Shown: one piece after another, positions 47,161 to 56,545 of the stretch | Numbering within the stretch: the stretch's first letter is position 1 | Layout: the number at the start of each line of letters is the position of its first letter | Source: Syntrophomonas palmitatica JCM 14374 | GTDB lineage: Bacteria; Bacillota; Syntrophomonadia; Syntrophomonadales; Syntrophomonadaceae | Length of the DNA: 64,000 nt | Assembly: GCF_001311885.1 (NCBI RefSeq) | Contig: NZ_BBCE01000008.1 | Span: 1 to 64,000 of the forward strand | Reading direction: 5' to 3' | The notes under the pieces: generated by a model | What the model saw: the letters and a program-made list of their open reading frames with translations, nothing else | What the model was told of the DNA's origin: nothing | The model's database searches: none | Made by a program: the position numbers and the translations under genes

Positions 47161-48651
47161 TTATGCTTGGTAACTTCCCGGGTTGAATATTTCGTAAAAG
47201 CGGTTGCGGTCCATGTTCTCTTCTTCAATAATGGTCGCCGATAAGGTGTTTAAAATATCCCGGGAATTATTTAAAATAATACGCGTTTTATCTTCCATGC
47301 GCTGCAGAATTTCTTTACATTCCTCATATAGTAAACGCGAAGGAAGATCATCCCCGTTGACAACCCCCAAACTGGACAAACCGGTTTCAACAATCTGGCG
47401 AGCCTTTTCCCAGGCCTGTTCAAAATCATTTCTGGCTCCGGTGCTGCGATCCTCCAGAACCAGTTCCTCTGCTACAGCTCCTGCCAGCATAATCATTATC
47501 TGTTTTTCCATTTCATCCAGGGTATACAGGTATTGATCATCACGAGGAGCTTTACGCAAAAATCCTAGAGCTCTTCCCCTGGGTACAATAGTTAAAGAAG
47601 ATACCGAACCAGGTTCAACTGTTTCACTTACAATAGCATGACCGCTTTCATGCACCGCCACCCGCCTGAGTTCAGCTTCACTAGGCCGACGCTGCAGCTT
47701 TTCACCCATAATGACTTTATTCACCGCCTCAGAAAAATGATGGCTCTCGATAAGAGAAACATCTTCACGTAAAGCCAGTATAGCCGCTTCATTAGCCAGA
47801 CTTTCCAAATGCGCCCCGGAAAATCCGAAAGTGGCCCGAGCTATTTCATCCAAAACCTTGGGATCAGCCAAAGGTTTATTGCGGGTATGAATATCCAGTA
47901 TGCGGCGCCTGCCCTCTCGGTCCGGCAGGTTTACCTGCACCTGGCGGTCAAAGCGTCCAGGCCGCAGCAAAGCAGGATCGAGCATATCCGCCCGGTTGGT
48001 AGCGCCTATGACCAGAACCCGCGGTTCAACCCGGCTGTCTATACCATCCATCTCTACCAACAGTTGATTCAAGGTCTGGTCATATTCCATATGACTGCTG
48101 TGGGTTCCTCGCTTGGCCCCCAATACTTCCAACTCATCAATAAAAATAATGGCACTTTTGCTTTTTTCCCCGCTGGCCTTCTTGCGTGCGTCTTGAAACA
48201 ACTGTCTGATACGGCGCGCACCAACTCCGGCGTATATTTCCACAAATTCTCCTCCGGAAGCGGCTATAAAACTTGAACTCGTATATGCTGCCGCAGCCCT
48301 GGCTAATAATGTTTTACCGGTTCCGGGAGGGCCTACCAGGAGTACCCCTTTTAAAGGCCGGATGCCCATCTGGGCAATCTCTTCGGCTTTAACGATAAAC
48401 TGCAGGGCTTCCTGCAATTCTTTTACCGCTGTATCCTGCCCGCCAATGTCAGCAAAACTAATCGGACTGCTAATCTTGACCCCCTGACCAGCGTTTTTTA
48501 ATTTCAAACCTCCCTGGCTCTGAATAAAAAAATAGAAAGTTCCTATGAGAGCTAATAAAAGCACCAGGGGAGTAACATTAAAACCCATAATACCCAGAAC
48601 CATTAGCAAGGCCAGGCTGGAACCAGCTACTACTTCTTTCAATCTGTACAC
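47161..48651 (-). CDS. FtsH-like ATP-dependent zinc metalloprotease, short form
   Basis: A 496-residue membrane AAA protease. Two adjacent membrane spans (about 8-24 and 27-44) are joined by only two or three residues, so the extracytoplasmic domain of classical FtsH is missing. The AAA module has Walker A GPPGTGKT (107-114), Walker B IIFIDE near 168-173 and the second region of homology ATNRADMLDPALLRPGRFDR. The protease site is HESGH (334-338) with the third ligand Asp in GARNDFEQA. It is cotranscribed with a membrane protein of unknown function 104 bases upstream. It may be a second FtsH specialised for another partner. Confidence 0.88.
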   Translation of the reverse strand: MYRLKEVVAGSSLALLMVLGIMGFNVTPLVLLLALIGTFYFFIQSQGGLKLKNAGQGVKISSPISFADIGGQDTAVKELQEALQFIVKAEEIAQMGIRPLKGVLLVGPPGTGKTLLARAAAAYTSSSFIAASGGEFVEIYAGVGARRIRQLFQDARKKASGEKSKSAIIFIDELEVLGAKRGTHSSHMEYDQTLNQLLVEMDGIDSRVEPRVLVIGATNRADMLDPALLRPGRFDRQVQVNLPDREGRRRILDIHTRNKPLADPKVLDEIARATFGFSGAHLESLANEAAILALREDVSLIESHHFSEAVNKVIMGEKLQRRPSEAELRRVAVHESGHAIVSETVEPGSVSSLTIVPRGRALGFLRKAPRDDQYLYTLDEMEKQIMIMLAGAVAEELVLEDRSTGARNDFEQAWEKARQIVETGLSSLGVVNGDDLPSRLLYEECKEILQRMEDKTRIILNNSRDILNTLSATIIEEENMDRNRFYEIFNPGSYQA

Positions 48652-48755
48652 CCTTTCGTGTGGATTTCAATGGTTAAAAGGCTGAATAAATAATGAATAA
48701 AGCGCAGATTATTATCCGTCATTTATCCCTGGTATAGCTATCGGCAATAGATGCC

Positions 48756-49289
48756 TTATGCCTCTTGCGTCTTGGCATGATTTTCCCGTTTGATTACCTG
48801 ATATAGATAATAATTGCCCTGTTCCATTTGCAGATAGAGATTCTGATCATCTATATAAAGCCGGTAGTTTATGTTTGTTCCTTCAAGGGCCTTATCGATC
48901 TCCTCTTTTAGCCATACATAATGGTCCTGGGCCAGAGCTTCGTAAATGGCAGGCTGCAGCGTTTCATAACGCAACTGCAAAACACGGTTGGGCTGGTCTT
49001 TAATTACAATCCGATAATTCTTTCCCTTGAGCTGTTTTTCCAACAATGTATTCATTTCAGTCCAGCTTTGCTGGAGATTTTCCAATTTGCGCGGCTCAAC
49101 CATTACCTCGTAGATTCCGCCGTTCTTTTCTATATTAGCCTGCCCCTTGATTAAAGAAGAGAGCTTGGCTACAGCAGGCTGTTCAACACCTATTTGCTTA
49201 TATAAGTAGTATCCGCCCAGAAAAACTATAAAGGATACGATTAGAGCCAATATGAAGGTTTTAAGACGAAAATCGTTACTTTTCATCAA
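48756..49289 (-). CDS. Single-span membrane protein of unknown function
   Basis: A 177-residue protein with one N-terminal membrane span (FILALIVSFIVFLGGYYLY, about 12-30) and an external domain of about 145 residues with mixed alpha/beta character and many Tyr. I do not recognise the family. It lies directly upstream of the FtsH-like gene that lacks an external domain, in the same direction, which suggests the two act together. ATG at 49289 with an AGCTCGATAAT leader; GGAAAGGAGCTC gives the ribosome site. Confidence 0.7.
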   Translation of the reverse strand: MMKSNDFRLKTFILALIVSFIVFLGGYYLYKQIGVEQPAVAKLSSLIKGQANIEKNGGIYEVMVEPRKLENLQQSWTEMNTLLEKQLKGKNYRIVIKDQPNRVLQLRYETLQPAIYEALAQDHYVWLKEEIDKALEGTNINYRLYIDDQNLYLQMEQGNYYLYQVIKRENHAKTQEA

Positions 49290-49401
49290 TTATCGAGCTC
49301 CTTTCCCCTGCAATTATAACACAGGTTCCAGGAGCTTAAGGCAGGCAAAATACTGGAAAGAACGGGTTTTAAGGCCAAAATGAAAGGAACGCGGGATGAG
49401 C

Positions 49402-49932
49402 TTATTCTGCGATGCGAAAACGCAAGAAGTATTCCACACCGGAAATAATGGTAATAACTACGGCAATATACATAGCCCACATACCAAACTTGATTCCCGT
49501 TAAAGGAAGGTACAGCTTCTGCATAAGCAATAAAATTATGGCGATTACCTGGGTGAGGGTTTTTAATTTGCCCCATATGCTGGCAGGTATAATAACGCCT
49601 TCTTCGGCCTTTACCGCTCTCAGACCTGAAACGGCAAACTCACGGCCGATAATTACAATGGCAATCCAGCCCGGCATTTGCCGCAATTCTACCAGGCTTA
49701 TCAAAGCGGCTGTAATCAATAACTTGTCTGCCAGGGGATCGAGTATTATACCCAGTTTGGTAATCTGCCGCCAGCGCCGGGCCAAATAACCGTCCAGGCT
49801 GTCGGTAAGTGCGGCGACAATAAATATTAGGGCCGCAAAGTATTCGCCATAAGGTATCTTAACCAGTAAAACAAACACAAAAACCGGGACCAAAATAATG
49901 CGTAAAATTGTAAGCTTATTCGGTAGATTCAT
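49402..49932 (-). CDS. pgsA: CDP-diacylglycerol-glycerol-3-phosphate 3-phosphatidyltransferase
   Basis: PgsA makes phosphatidylglycerol phosphate. The CDP-alcohol phosphotransferase motif is complete: DGYLARRWRQITKLGIILD followed by PLAD, with all the Asp and Gly residues. Five or six hydrophobic spans are visible. ATG at 49932 (MNLPNKLTILRI) follows GGAGAAGCGG and overlaps the rimO stop by 17 bases; the ATG at 49947 is also in frame. Confidence 0.95.
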   Translation of the reverse strand: MNLPNKLTILRIILVPVFVFVLLVKIPYGEYFAALIFIVAALTDSLDGYLARRWRQITKLGIILDPLADKLLITAALISLVELRQMPGWIAIVIIGREFAVSGLRAVKAEEGVIIPASIWGKLKTLTQVIAIILLLMQKLYLPLTGIKFGMWAMYIAVVITIISGVEYFLRFRIAE

Positions 49933-51253
49933 AAACCGCTTCTCCAATCAAATCCATATTATTACGAACAGCCTGCAATTTTACCAGAGCAAAGTCTCCC
50001 TTTTTTAACTTCTGCTCACTGCGTATTAAGGTGACGCCATCAACTTCAGGGGCTTGAAAACCTGCTCTCCCCAGGTAAAGGCTATGATCAAGCTGAGAGG
50101 AAACGAGCACTTTTTCCAAACGGTTAATACGGTCAATGTTTTTTTGACGGCTTATCTTGCGCTGCAGGCCTAAGACTTGTTCCAGCCGTTCCTGTTTGAT
50201 TTCTTCCGGAATCTGCCCTGCCATACGAGCAGCAGAAGTGCCTTCTTCCGGCACAAAAGCAAAGGCTCCTAACCAATCAAACTTTATTTCCTCAATAAAT
50301 TCCAGCAGGGTATTAAATTTATTATCATCCTCACCAGGAAAACCTACCATTATAGTAGTGCGTAATACCGGAGAGTCAAGTTCAGAACGCACTTTTTTTA
50401 TTAGTTTGCGAAGAAAACCGGCATCATACTGACGATTCATCCTTTTTAGTATATCGCTGTCAGCATGCTGCACAGGAATATCAAGATAAGGCAAGACCTT
50501 GTTATGCTGAGCAATGGCTTCAATAAGTTCGCTGCTTATATGGCTGGGATGAAGATACATAAGCCTTATCCAGGCCAGCCCGTCAATATTATTCAACTCA
50601 TGCAGCAAGGTCGGCAATTGCGGTTCTGAACCCTGATCCAAGCCATAAGCGGCCGTATCCTGGGCTATCAGAACCAGTTCCTTTATCCCCGATGCCGCCA
50701 ATTTTTTAGCTTCCCGCCATATATCTTGATGTGACCTTGAACGTAAAACACCTCTGATATTGGGAATTGTGCAGTATGAGCACCGGTTGTTACAGCCTTC
50801 GTTTATTTTCAGGTAAGCTGAACCTGGAGGAGTGGTCAGAACCCTCAAGGCAGCTTCCTCATAAAATGCAGAAGTTGGTCCGACTTGCATGAGACGCGAA
50901 CCTTTTTCCAATGCAGCGATAATATCATTAATACTTGTAAAATACGAAATGCCTACCACTGCATCCAGCTCAGGCATCTCTGCAAACAACTCTTCTCCAT
51001 ATCTCTGACAAAGACAGCCGGTGGCTAATAAATATTTTAAGCCGCCTCTATTCTTTAAAAGGGCTGTATCCAATATGGTGTCTATGGCTTCCTGTTTAGC
51101 TTCCTCAATAAAACCACAGGTATTGATGATAACCGCTTCCGCCCTCTCCAGGGTATTTACAATGCGGTGACCTTCTTTTTTAAGCAAGCCCATCATTACC
51201 TCGGTGTCCACGCGGTTTTTGGCGCAGCCCAGACTTATAAATCCAATATCCAA
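49916..51253 (-). CDS. rimO: Ribosomal protein S12 methylthiotransferase RimO
   Basis: A radical-SAM methylthiotransferase that modifies Asp of ribosomal protein S12. The 445-residue protein has the N-terminal cluster cysteines (SLGCAKNRVD, NTCGFI, TGCLCQRYG), the radical-SAM CNNRCSYC motif and a C-terminal TRAM domain. It lies between rodZ and pgsA, as in several Clostridia. Confidence 0.96.
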   Translation of the reverse strand: MDIGFISLGCAKNRVDTEVMMGLLKKEGHRIVNTLERAEAVIINTCGFIEEAKQEAIDTILDTALLKNRGGLKYLLATGCLCQRYGEELFAEMPELDAVVGISYFTSINDIIAALEKGSRLMQVGPTSAFYEEAALRVLTTPPGSAYLKINEGCNNRCSYCTIPNIRGVLRSRSHQDIWREAKKLAASGIKELVLIAQDTAAYGLDQGSEPQLPTLLHELNNIDGLAWIRLMYLHPSHISSELIEAIAQHNKVLPYLDIPVQHADSDILKRMNRQYDAGFLRKLIKKVRSELDSPVLRTTIMVGFPGEDDNKFNTLLEFIEEIKFDWLGAFAFVPEEGTSAARMAGQIPEEIKQERLEQVLGLQRKISRQKNIDRINRLEKVLVSSQLDHSLYLGRAGFQAPEVDGVTLIRSEQKLKKGDFALVKLQAVRNNMDLIGEAVYESTE

Positions 51254-51274
51254 GGTTCCAACTCCTGATTGCTG

Positions 51275-52008
51275 CTATTTCTTGACTGTAAATTCTCTTT
51301 CTACTACTTCTCCGTTTTTACCGAGGGGCGGAATATCTTTGCCATCGACTTTAATATCGATTCCTCCGGCATTTCCAGCTCTAATATATATAGAATTTTA
51401 CCGGTAAAAGACAGCTTCTGTCCGGGAGGCATGATAGCGGAATACGTGGTCTCGCCATCTACCTTCACTTCCATCCAGCAGGCCTGGCGGCTGGCAATCA
51501 CCAACTGCACATCTTGCTTTTTGACCGGCTTAACCGGTTGCGGCGGAACGTGAACCTCATTTTTCTTGGGCGCGGCTGGCTGCTGATTCGTGGGGGTACG
51601 TTCAACTTCATTTTCCCGGGTGGCATAACCGCCTATAATAGGCACAAGCATACTGCCCAGCCAAATCACCACTCCCAGAAACAACAATCCGGTTAAGATA
51701 CTAATAGGCCTGATACGTTTAGTTTCATCATAATTAGTGGTTCTAAAATGTTCTGTTTCTTCTCTTGGTGATTCATTCCCATAAGCCAATATCTGAAATT
51801 CTTCTGTCAAAGCCCGTTCATCCAGATGCAGGAACCTGGCGTATTTTTTCACAAAACCGCTGGCGTATACCCGGGGAGGAAGTACCGAAAAGTTTTCCAT
51901 TTCCAAGGCTTCGAGATAATACCGTCTTATCTTGGTTTCTTCCTCAACATAGTCTAGAGAATAACCAAGAATCTCTCGTGCAGTTTTTAATTTGTCGCCG
52001 AATTCCAA
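51275..52008 (-). CDS. rodZ: Cell-shape protein RodZ/YmfM-like (C-terminus frameshifted)
   Basis: A bitopic membrane protein linking the actin-like cytoskeleton to the wall. Residues 1-70 form a helix-turn-helix (FGDKLKTAREILGYSLDYVEEETKI), then one membrane span (about 103-124) and an external DUF4115 domain. The frame read without correction ends in an atypical tail at 51304. Changing a TATATATA run at 51383-51391 by one base gives ILYIRAGNAGGIDIKVDG, the conserved end, with stop at 51275. Corrected length is about 244 residues. Confidence 0.92.
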
Positions 52009-52029
52009 TATTCCACCCCCTGAAAGCCA

Positions 52030-52992
52030 TTATTCATTGCCAGAGGCAGCCCCAATACCTATTCTTAAAGATTGCCGCGTGGGATAGCCACATGACAAAC
52101 CATACAGTACACCCGCTAATAAAAATGGTAATCTTTCTGCAGTATCAAATACCTGATTGGGCAGCAGCGGAAAATCACTTATACCTGATCCATTTACACA
52201 CACAACCCGGCTGCGACCATCGCTGATAATCAAATGCTTTCCAGGCTGCAGATTAGTCGCGGCCTGTTCGCTGTAATAATCCAGTTCCTGGGGACCAGCA
52301 GCACCGAGAACCAGCAGTGAACACCAGGACAGCGTTTCCGGTATAGGTTCAGGAAAAGTAATCTGTTGCATAGTGCATAATCGAGGCATGAAATCTTCAA
52401 AAGCCGGATTTCTGCGAAAAACTATCTCTTCCATGCCGGGTTCTATGACCAGCCATTCACAGTTTAAGACTATCCACTCCCTTATGTCGGTGGCTTTTTC
52501 ATAGTCTTCAACCGTAAACCCTTCTTTATAACGCAGTTCACCGTTAATAGCCAGTTTACGACAGCTTCTTCTTTCAGCATGACGCAAAACACTGCCAGTA
52601 TCAATACCCTTTTCCTGGAGCATGCCTATTATAGTACCTGATAGTTCATCATTTCCAGTCACTGTTATTACTTTAACATTAAGTCCGAAATTAGCAAGAG
52701 CCCGGCTGACTTCTAAAGCAAAACCCCCATAGTCATAATCTATTCTGGTTCCCTGATTATCTTCTTTTACCCTTATATCAACACAGCTTTCCCCGATTAC
52801 TACAACTGATACCTGTTCATTTATAACATAGCCTTTGCCTAATACTATTCCCTTTTTCATCAGGTTGGAAATATGCACCGCGGCTGATGAACGGGTTATG
52901 CCAAAACGATTTGCCAACTCCTCCTGGGAAATCAGCGGTTCTTTTTTTATAACCTCATATATTTCCTTTTCACGCGAAGTAAGTCTCATCAT
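52030..52992 (-). CDS. Winged-helix regulator fused to a degenerate PfkB sugar-kinase domain
   Basis: A 320-residue two-domain protein. Residues 1-55 form a winged helix-turn-helix (EELANRFGITRSSAAVHISNL). Residues about 60-315 resemble PfkB/ribokinase proteins, with VVIGESCVDI and the first PfkB signature YGGFALEVSRALANFG near 88. The second signature, DTxGAGD, is replaced by DTAERLPF at 283-290. The catalytic Asp and Gly-Ala-Gly are lost, so kinase activity is unlikely and the domain may sense a ligand. It occupies the place downstream of ftsK/spoIIIE where Bacillus has a GntR regulator. Confidence 0.8.
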   Translation of the reverse strand: MMRLTSREKEIYEVIKKEPLISQEELANRFGITRSSAAVHISNLMKKGIVLGKGYVINEQVSVVVIGESCVDIRVKEDNQGTRIDYDYGGFALEVSRALANFGLNVKVITVTGNDELSGTIIGMLQEKGIDTGSVLRHAERRSCRKLAINGELRYKEGFTVEDYEKATDIREWIVLNCEWLVIEPGMEEIVFRRNPAFEDFMPRLCTMQQITFPEPIPETLSWCSLLVLGAAGPQELDYYSEQAATNLQPGKHLIISDGRSRVVCVNGSGISDFPLLPNQVFDTAERLPFLLAGVLYGLSCGYPTRQSLRIGIGAASGNE

Positions 52993-53034
52993 TCACTCTC
53001 CCGGACCAACTATATGAGCAGATCACTAAACTGG

Positions 53035-55308
53035 TTACAGCACAAGATTGCGGGATTGTATTTTTTCGAGCTGGGAACGATCAATAAGGACTTCACGTTT
53101 TTTATTATTGTCCAATTCGGATACAATACCTCTCTCCTCCATCAAATCCACCAATCTGGCAGCCCGGGCATAGCCAATGCGCAATCGTCTTTGCAGCATG
53201 GAAACGGAAGCTTTGCCGCTGTCCACAAACAGGTCTACCGCCTGCCAAAAAAGTTCATCTCCTTCATCATCTTCCGCCTGTGCCAGTGAAAATTCTATTT
53301 CCTGCATTTCAGCTTCATTGTCGTTATCGCTATTCTGCGTCTTAATGTATTCAACCGTCTGCTCTATATCCTGGTCGGAAACGTACGCGCCCTGCACCCT
53401 GAAGGGTTTTACTGCCCCTACCGGAAAGAAAAGCATGTCCCCCTTGCCCAAGAGTTTTTCCGCCCCGGCATTGTCCAGTATAGTACGTGAATCAGCCTGG
53501 GATGAAACGGCAAATGCAATGCGCGAAGGAATGTTGGCTTTGATAATTCCGGTGACAACATCAACCGATGGTCTCTGTGTAGCCACAATCAAGTGCATAC
53601 CGGCAGCCCTTGCCATCTGGGCCAGGCGGCAGATAGAATCCTCCACTTCAACAGGTGATATCATCATTAAGTCAGCCAGTTCATCTATTATTATAACTAT
53701 GAAAGGCAGTTTTTCGCGAGACACCTGATTATAACGCTGGATATCACGTACTCCCTTATCAGCGAACAAGCGATAGCGTTTTTCCATCTCATTTACCATC
53801 CAACGCAGTACCACTGAGGCTTTTTTAACATCTGTAACCACTGGCGTAAGCAGGTGCGGTATACCATTATAGACTGCCAATTCAACCATTTTAGGATCTA
53901 TAAACACCAGGCGCAGTTCTTCTGGACTGGTATTATACAAAAAACTCATGATAATGCAGTTTAAACAAACACTCTTACCAGAACCAGTTGAGCCGGCAAT
54001 CAGTAAATGCGGCATATCGCTTAAACGCGCCACCACCGGGTTGCCGGTTATATCCTCTCCCAGCGCAAAAGACAGCGGGCTGGCCATACGAATGAAAGCC
54101 GGCGAAGAAAGCAGATTACGCAAACCCACACTAAGTATTTTACTATTAGGCACTTCTATGCCTATAGCAGACTTTCCTGGTATTGGAGCTTCTATCCTTA
54201 TCCCCGCTGTCGCCAGATTTAACTGCAGGTCATCGGTCAAACTCAGAATACGGCTAATTTTCACACCAGGAGCGGGACTGAGTTCATAACGGGTTACCGC
54301 CGGTCCGCAGCTAACCTGGTTGACCTTTACCTTAATGCCAAAACTGGCAAAGGTATCCTCTAATACAGATACGCTTTCCTTAATATTTTTCTTATCAATA
54401 ATGCGTTCACTGCTGAAATTATTCAGCAGGTCCAGAGAAGGCTTTACATAAACCGGAGCAGCATCATTAGCAGAGCGGACCAGCTTTATGCTGGCCTTGT
54501 TTTCCCTGGGCTTTTCTTTTATTTCCGGATTATCGGGCAGTAATGGCTCCATAGCTGGAGGCAAATTTGTTTCCAAATCAAACTGTCTTTCGGGGGCAGT
54601 TTCAATTATCACTGGCGCCTTGGCGGGAACGGGAACGGCTTCAGGTTCATTTTCATCCGTATATGCCACAGTGTTCAAATATTTCCCCGCCTTTTTGGCC
54701 GCATTTAACAAGGACTTAAATAAATGAACCAGCGGCTGGTTAAGAATCAGTGATATAGAAACCAGGAAACCAATAAATATCAAAATCGCAGCCCCAATAC
54801 TGCCAACCAGATTTAGGATTACATACCCCGCGGCGCCGCCCACATAACCGGCTCCCAATCCTTTGCTCCCTGCTTCCAGAGGATTTAGCCCCCCGGGTAT
54901 GTAGTAAATGCTGATATCAATCAATATTGCCAGGGCCAGAATGCTTACACCCCACATACGCTGTGACCAGTATTTCTTAAGCACCCCGATATGTATAGAC
55001 CAGGCCAATAAAAAAAAGGCAACCATTAAAGCGGCCTGTCCAAATATATAAGAAAGGCCTTTAAAAATCCAGGTCCCTACAAAGCCAATGAAAACAGTTT
55101 CTTCTGTTATCCCTTCAGAATGGCTGACGCAAATATAAACAAAAACAGCCAGCATAAAAACCAAAAGCGAAACTATTTCCATACGAACCCCGTTGAACTG
55201 GTTTTTTTCTGGAGGTTTTTCCTTATTATTTGTATTCTGTTTAACATCCCGGCCATGCTTAGATTTATTGTTCTTATTAGTACCGGAACGAGATCCCCTT
55301 TTTTCCAT
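53035..55308 (-). CDS. ftsK: DNA translocase FtsK/SpoIIIE
   Basis: A septal DNA pump for chromosome segregation, and for packing the forespore chromosome during sporulation. The protein has four membrane spans in the first 200 residues, a linker, Walker A AGSTGSGKSVCLN, Walker B FIVIIIDELAD, and a C-terminal gamma winged helix (ARAARLVDLMEERGIVSE) for DNA sequence reading. Start ATG at 55308 (MEKRGSRSG) follows CTGGAG; the longer frame to 55338 is possible. It lies in the tepA-ylzJ-spoIIIE neighbourhood. Confidence 0.95.
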   Translation of the reverse strand: MEKRGSRSGTNKNNKSKHGRDVKQNTNNKEKPPEKNQFNGVRMEIVSLLVFMLAVFVYICVSHSEGITEETVFIGFVGTWIFKGLSYIFGQAALMVAFFLLAWSIHIGVLKKYWSQRMWGVSILALAILIDISIYYIPGGLNPLEAGSKGLGAGYVGGAAGYVILNLVGSIGAAILIFIGFLVSISLILNQPLVHLFKSLLNAAKKAGKYLNTVAYTDENEPEAVPVPAKAPVIIETAPERQFDLETNLPPAMEPLLPDNPEIKEKPRENKASIKLVRSANDAAPVYVKPSLDLLNNFSSERIIDKKNIKESVSVLEDTFASFGIKVKVNQVSCGPAVTRYELSPAPGVKISRILSLTDDLQLNLATAGIRIEAPIPGKSAIGIEVPNSKILSVGLRNLLSSPAFIRMASPLSFALGEDITGNPVVARLSDMPHLLIAGSTGSGKSVCLNCIIMSFLYNTSPEELRLVFIDPKMVELAVYNGIPHLLTPVVTDVKKASVVLRWMVNEMEKRYRLFADKGVRDIQRYNQVSREKLPFIVIIIDELADLMMISPVEVEDSICRLAQMARAAGMHLIVATQRPSVDVVTGIIKANIPSRIAFAVSSQADSRTILDNAGAEKLLGKGDMLFFPVGAVKPFRVQGAYVSDQDIEQTVEYIKTQNSDNDNEAEMQEIEFSLAQAEDDEGDELFWQAVDLFVDSGKASVSMLQRRLRIGYARAARLVDLMEERGIVSELDNNKKREVLIDRSQLEKIQSRNLVL

Positions 55309-55407
55309 AGGCAATAAACTCCAGTATAATATTGACAAAATATTTCGCCTGTTCTATGGCAAATTCCTGCCAGGAAATAAAATATCCCCAAATTAATCTG
55401 TGACTAT

Positions 55408-56190
55408 TTACTTAAAGAAATAATAAATCAGTGTTAATAGTCCCACTGTCCAGCAATAATAAGAGAAAACCGACAACCGTCCGCCGCGTACCAGGCGCAG
55501 AACAATTTTAATAGCCAGGTATCCGAACAGGGCTGCAGCCATAGGTCCAATTATATATGGCAAAAGCAAATTATGAGGTATGCCGGTTTGCAAAGCATCC
55601 TTTAATTCAAACACACCTGCTCCCAGTATTACCGGTATAGATAGTAAGAATGAAAAACGCGCCGCAAAATCTCTTTCCAAACCTGCTAAAAGCCCCCCGG
55701 CAATCGTTGATCCCGATCTGGAGATTCCAGGCACTATCGCCAAGGCCTGTATTATCCCAATGGTAATAGCATCCCAGTAGCTGGTCTCATATACTTCCTT
55801 CAAACCAAAGTTCCGGTTAGACATAGTTTCCGAGAATTTTAAAATAAGCCCGGTAAATATGAGCCCTATTCCTACCACCAGCAGTGATTCAAAAGCCTTT
55901 TCAAATATAGGGGCCAGCAGGAATCCTGCCAGAGCAGCTGGAAGGCAACCTGCAATAATTAAATAGGTCAGCTTGTCAAAAGGCCTTTTGAGAATAGTGA
56001 CTATGTCATTCCAGAAGGCCACAAATACTGCCAGCAGTGTCCCCATATGTACCAGGACATCAAAAGTCAGCTGGTTTTGAGTTATATTAAAGACGTGTTG
56101 AAAAATAACCAGGTGCCCCGAACTACTAACCGGAAGAAATTCAGTTAATCCTTGTACCGTCCCCAAAAATATCGCATGCCAGATATCCAT
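55408..56190 (-). CDS. uppP: Undecaprenyl-diphosphatase UppP
   Basis: An integral membrane phosphatase that recycles the lipid carrier of wall synthesis (BacA). Family motifs are [14 protein letters not shown] near residue 13 and [13 protein letters not shown] near 170, both with catalytic residues. The start at 56190 ([14 protein letters not shown]) follows AGGGGGA; the longer frame to 56232 adds an unsupported 14 residues. It stands between ftsK and the queG-like gene, and is not found at this place in Bacillus. Confidence 0.95.
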   Translation of the reverse strand: MDIWHAIFLGTVQGLTEFLPVSSSGHLVIFQHVFNITQNQLTFDVLVHMGTLLAVFVAFWNDIVTILKRPFDKLTYLIIAGCLPAALAGFLLAPIFEKAFESLLVVGIGLIFTGLILKFSETMSNRNFGLKEVYETSYWDAITIGIIQALAIVPGISRSGSTIAGGLLAGLERDFAARFSFLLSIPVILGAGVFELKDALQTGIPHNLLLPYIIGPMAAALFGYLAIKIVLRLVRGGRLSVFSYYCWTVGLLTLIYYFFK

Positions 56191-56232
56191 AAAAAATCCC
56201 CCTAAAAATGACGTTCCGAACGTTTTGCGCAA

Positions 56233-56545
56233 ATTATCCGCATAGCCAGTGATAATTATACCATACCGGTATTAAATTAATTCAGCATTAAGCTGCCTGT
56301 GAAGCAAAACAAAAGACGGAATTTGATCCGTCTCCTACTCGCTTTATTATTTTATTACGGAGTCCTTTATAATATATCTGGTATCTTCCCAACATAACAT
56401 TATACTCATTTTGCATAGTATCTCTGTACAGGCAACATACTGCCGCTGAATATCACAACATACGGATACGGATACATATACATATAGATAATAAAAAGCC
56501 AAACAATCAATCATATTTTCGGTTATGGACTTTATGAGATAAAAC
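56233..56545. other. Gene-free stretch with one terminator
   Basis: Contains a hairpin AGACGGA/TCCGTCT (56314-56333) followed on the minus strand by TTTTG, a likely terminator of the queG-like gene. The rest is AT-rich, with short CATATACATATAG-type repetition around 56470-56490. No gene was found. Confidence 0.6.

Noticed and set aside
49286-49576. Minus-strand frame of 96 residues overlapping the end of pgsA
   Set aside because: It overlaps pgsA in another frame and has no family match or ribosome site.
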